Of a DNA stretch of 64,000 bases, positions 61,865 to 64,000 are shown piece by piece. Origin of the DNA: Calendula officinalis (taxonomy: Eukaryota > Streptophyta > Magnoliopsida > Asterales > Asteraceae); NCBI GenBank assembly GCA_963853835.1, contig OY970820.1, forward strand, positions 19,089,873 through 19,153,872, given 5' to 3'. Position 1 is the first letter of the stretch. Every line of letters begins with the position of its first letter. Below the pieces are notes generated by a model, which saw nothing but the letters and a program-made list of their open reading frames with translations, did no database searches and was not told the DNA's origin. The position numbers were made by a program, and so were the translations under genes.

Positions 61865-64000
61865 TTAGTTCCTTTTAGGAACCCATTTTTGAATGGGACC
61901 TTTGGTGGGATAAACACAATTTGACTTGATCTCTTTATGTGAAGAGGTCGGTATCACTTCAGGGGTAACTTTAGAAGTTTTCTTTGGTGATACTGACTTA
62001 GTTTCTCTCCTTTTCTTTGGTACTGAGTACCTAGGACTTGAGAGATCAGTCCAGCATTCATCTCCCTTATGACCAGTATGATGACATCTATAACATTTCC
62101 TAGGTCTATTTCTAAACATATTTTCATATGGTATTTTAGAAAAATGTTTCACTTTTGGTAGATCAGTATGAACGAGTTTTGCAAATTGTTTACTTAAAGA
62201 TTTGACCTGATCACCAAGTGTTTTTAAAACATTAATTTTGTTACTTCTAATAGATGTATTAATATTGTTTTTAACTGGTTTAGGAGATGGATGATCTGGT
62301 TGTTTATTTTTATTTGGCAGAGAAGTCTTTCTAATTTTATTAGTGGTAGACTTCTTGTCTTTGCCAACCAAAGACCTAGTTGAAGTTGTCTTTTGTTTAT
62401 CATGTTTTGAAGGAACAACTTTAACAGGTACTTTAGATGTCTCAGTATTTGATGTTTCTGTTCCTGCAACTTCTGTATTTGATGAAGCATGTGAGATAGA
62501 AGTTGTTTTATTATCATTATATAATTCAAAAGTTGTTGTATTAAATAATAATTCAAAAGGTGGAACAGCAGAAGTGTCATACTGAACTATTGGTAGCTCG
62601 GTATCAGAAATTTCTGTTATTTGAAATTCAATACTGAGTTCTTGTAGCTCAGTATAGCACTTTGAGCAGATGGAAGGACCAATAGGTTTGTCTAAAATTT
62701 CATTTTCTTCATCATCTGACTCAGTTTGACATCCAACTTCACATAAAGTTTTAGCTTTTACAAAATTAATAGGGTTCATAGTAGAAAACTCTTCAAATAA
62801 ATCAGCAAAATTGTTCCTGCTTTTAAATTGAGGATCAACACCAAGTGCAGCCCTCACATTTTCTGGAAATTGTTCATTTAAACATTTATTTAATTTTATT
62901 GAAGCATTTCCCCAAGGTTTACACTGTTTTTCAAATTTCTCTTTTTCAAGTTTGTGTAAATGAGCTTTATCAGCTAATCTTTGGTTAATGTCTTTTAAAT
63001 CTGAAAAATTTAGTTCTAAATCTTTATATTTTGCTAGTTTATCCAAGTTTTCATTATTTACCCTTTCAAGTTCTTTAATTGTTAATTTTAAATCTTTTTC
63101 TTTTTGTACACAAGTTTTAAGATCAACAAGCATATACTCAAAAATCTTGGTTTTTTCATTCACTGAATAAGTTTGAAAGGAACTTACCTTGTACAACTGA
63201 GTGGAATCCCAATCAGTATGAACACTCATCCTCTCAGCCTCTTTGATATCCTTTTCAAAGGAACTCTTCAAATCATCTTCAGTGAAAGCCATAAAGGCTT
63301 TATTTTCAATCTCCTCTTCATCATCACTTAACTCTTCATCCATCCAGGCTTCTAAGTAAAGTGCTTGATGAGGTGCTCCATTTCCTTCGGCCCTCTTTCC
63401 CTTGCTCCAATTCTTCAGCTTGACATATTTGTCTCTATATCTTTTTGCTCGGTATGCAATCTTGTCATTTTGGTTAGTCTCAGAAGACTTAGTATGACAA
63501 TTTGCAGCAATATGTCCAGGCTTTCCACACCTATAGCACAGACCTGATCTAGGGTCAGTATTAGAAGAGCTAACACCAAGCCTCTTCTTCTTCAACTGAT
63601 CCAGCTTCATAGACATGAGAGCCATTTGAGTTTCAAGTTCTTCTGCCTCAGCATCAGCAAGATCAACTTCTGGTTCTTCTGGCTCAGTCACAGTATAAGC
63701 CTGTTGCACAACTAGAGCCATACCAGTGGAAGACTTGTCAGTTTTCTTCCAGTTGATCAGTCTTGCAGCATTATTCTCCTCATGATTCAGCATTAAACCA
63801 TACAAAGTTTGAAGAGTGTATGACTCAATGTTGTTAGCAGCATTGACAGAGTTTGTCATGTCAAGAAATTGTTGAGGAAGGCTATCCAGAAACTTTTGAA
63901 CAAGCTCTCCTTCCTCTTACACAATGCCTACACTGATTAAATCATGGATAACAGTATTGAACCTGTTATAGAGAGTGGTGATGTCTTCATTTGGAGTTGA
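61865..64000 (-). pseudogene. Copia gag, C-terminal 664 aa plus upstream part, with a stop
   Basis: Gag-like frame running off the window. An in-frame TAA at complement 63917-63919 interrupts it (VGIV-stop-EEGELVQKF), and the frame is open again upstream to 64000. Downstream of the stop come the end of the UBN2-like Gag core (FLDMTNSVNAANNIESYTL), a CCHC zinc knuckle CYRCGKPGHIAANC (about residue 109 of the 664), a coiled-coil-like Lys/Glu/Leu stretch (about 245-320) and a second Cys/His motif CYRCHHTGHKGDEC near 600. The frame ends WVPKRN-stop. The long gag with a second knuckle fits Sirevirus-type elements. Confidence 0.85.

Larger units (their letters stand above)
53784..64000 (-). mobile_element. 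Ty1/copia element, Sirevirus-like, 3' LTR to gag
   Basis: On the complement the order is gag (partial), protease, integrase, RT, RNase H, extra ORF, polypurine tract and 3' LTR. Features shared with Sireviruses are the large gag with zinc knuckles and coiled coil, an additional ORF between pol and the 3' LTR, and the GGGGGAGATTGTTA junction at PPT/LTR. The 5' LTR lies beyond 64000. It inserted into the 3' LTR of the gypsy-type element, and the 5 bp before it (CTTAC, 53779-53783) is the expected target duplication. The clade is an inference. Confidence 0.88.

Overview
This is a stretch of plant nuclear DNA, most likely from an asterid eudicot of the daisy family (Asteraceae). It has spliced genes with GT/AG introns, AT-rich intergenic DNA, Stowaway-type MITEs, (TA)n microsatellites and several LTR retrotransposons primed by initiator tRNA-Met. 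The family assignment is an inference from the style of the copia element, the CACTA-linked Ulp1-like gene and the ankyrin-PGG gene. No species is claimed.

Four host genes can be assembled exon by exon with the reading frame kept. (1) PRD1 (7099-14829, +, 9 exons, 1275 aa) is a meiotic double-strand-break factor. (2) A 504-aa acidic protein (complement 14946-17360, 5 exons) converges on PRD1 with 116 bp between the stop codons. It belongs to a plant family with a zinc-finger-like N-terminus, but its Cys residues are missing here. (3) An ankyrin-repeat/PGG membrane protein of the ITN1/ACD6 type (33351-38031, +, 5 exons, 652 aa) has a relic exon of a possible paralogue just upstream. (4) A chloroplast TIC22-type import protein (39253-41189, +, 7 exons, 298 aa) is followed by a MITE with 9-bp target duplication. 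The genes are functionally unrelated neighbours and share no operon-like logic.

The rest is mobile DNA. Positions 1-6423 hold LTR debris and a non-autonomous LTR element. Positions 17661-21481 hold two terminal-inverted-repeat elements placed end to end in (TA)n tracts. Positions 21947-30224 hold a complete but inactivated Ty3/gypsy chromovirus (Tekay-like) on the minus strand with both LTRs.

From 43220 to the end there is a three-level nest. A CACTA transposon carries a broken Ulp1-protease-like gene and was hit at 46179 by a gypsy-type LTR element with 3-kb LTRs and a decayed interior. The second LTR of that element was hit at 53784 by a Sirevirus-like Ty1/copia element (minus strand, continuing past 64000).

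The most unusual signal is in that copia element. The octamer CTCAGTAT and its complement ATACTGAG occur at least 24 times in about 10.2 kb, across the LTR, untranslated segments, an extra spliced ORF, pol and gag. Chance predicts fewer than one, and I noticed none elsewhere in the window. The element also has an intron-containing extra ORF downstream of pol.
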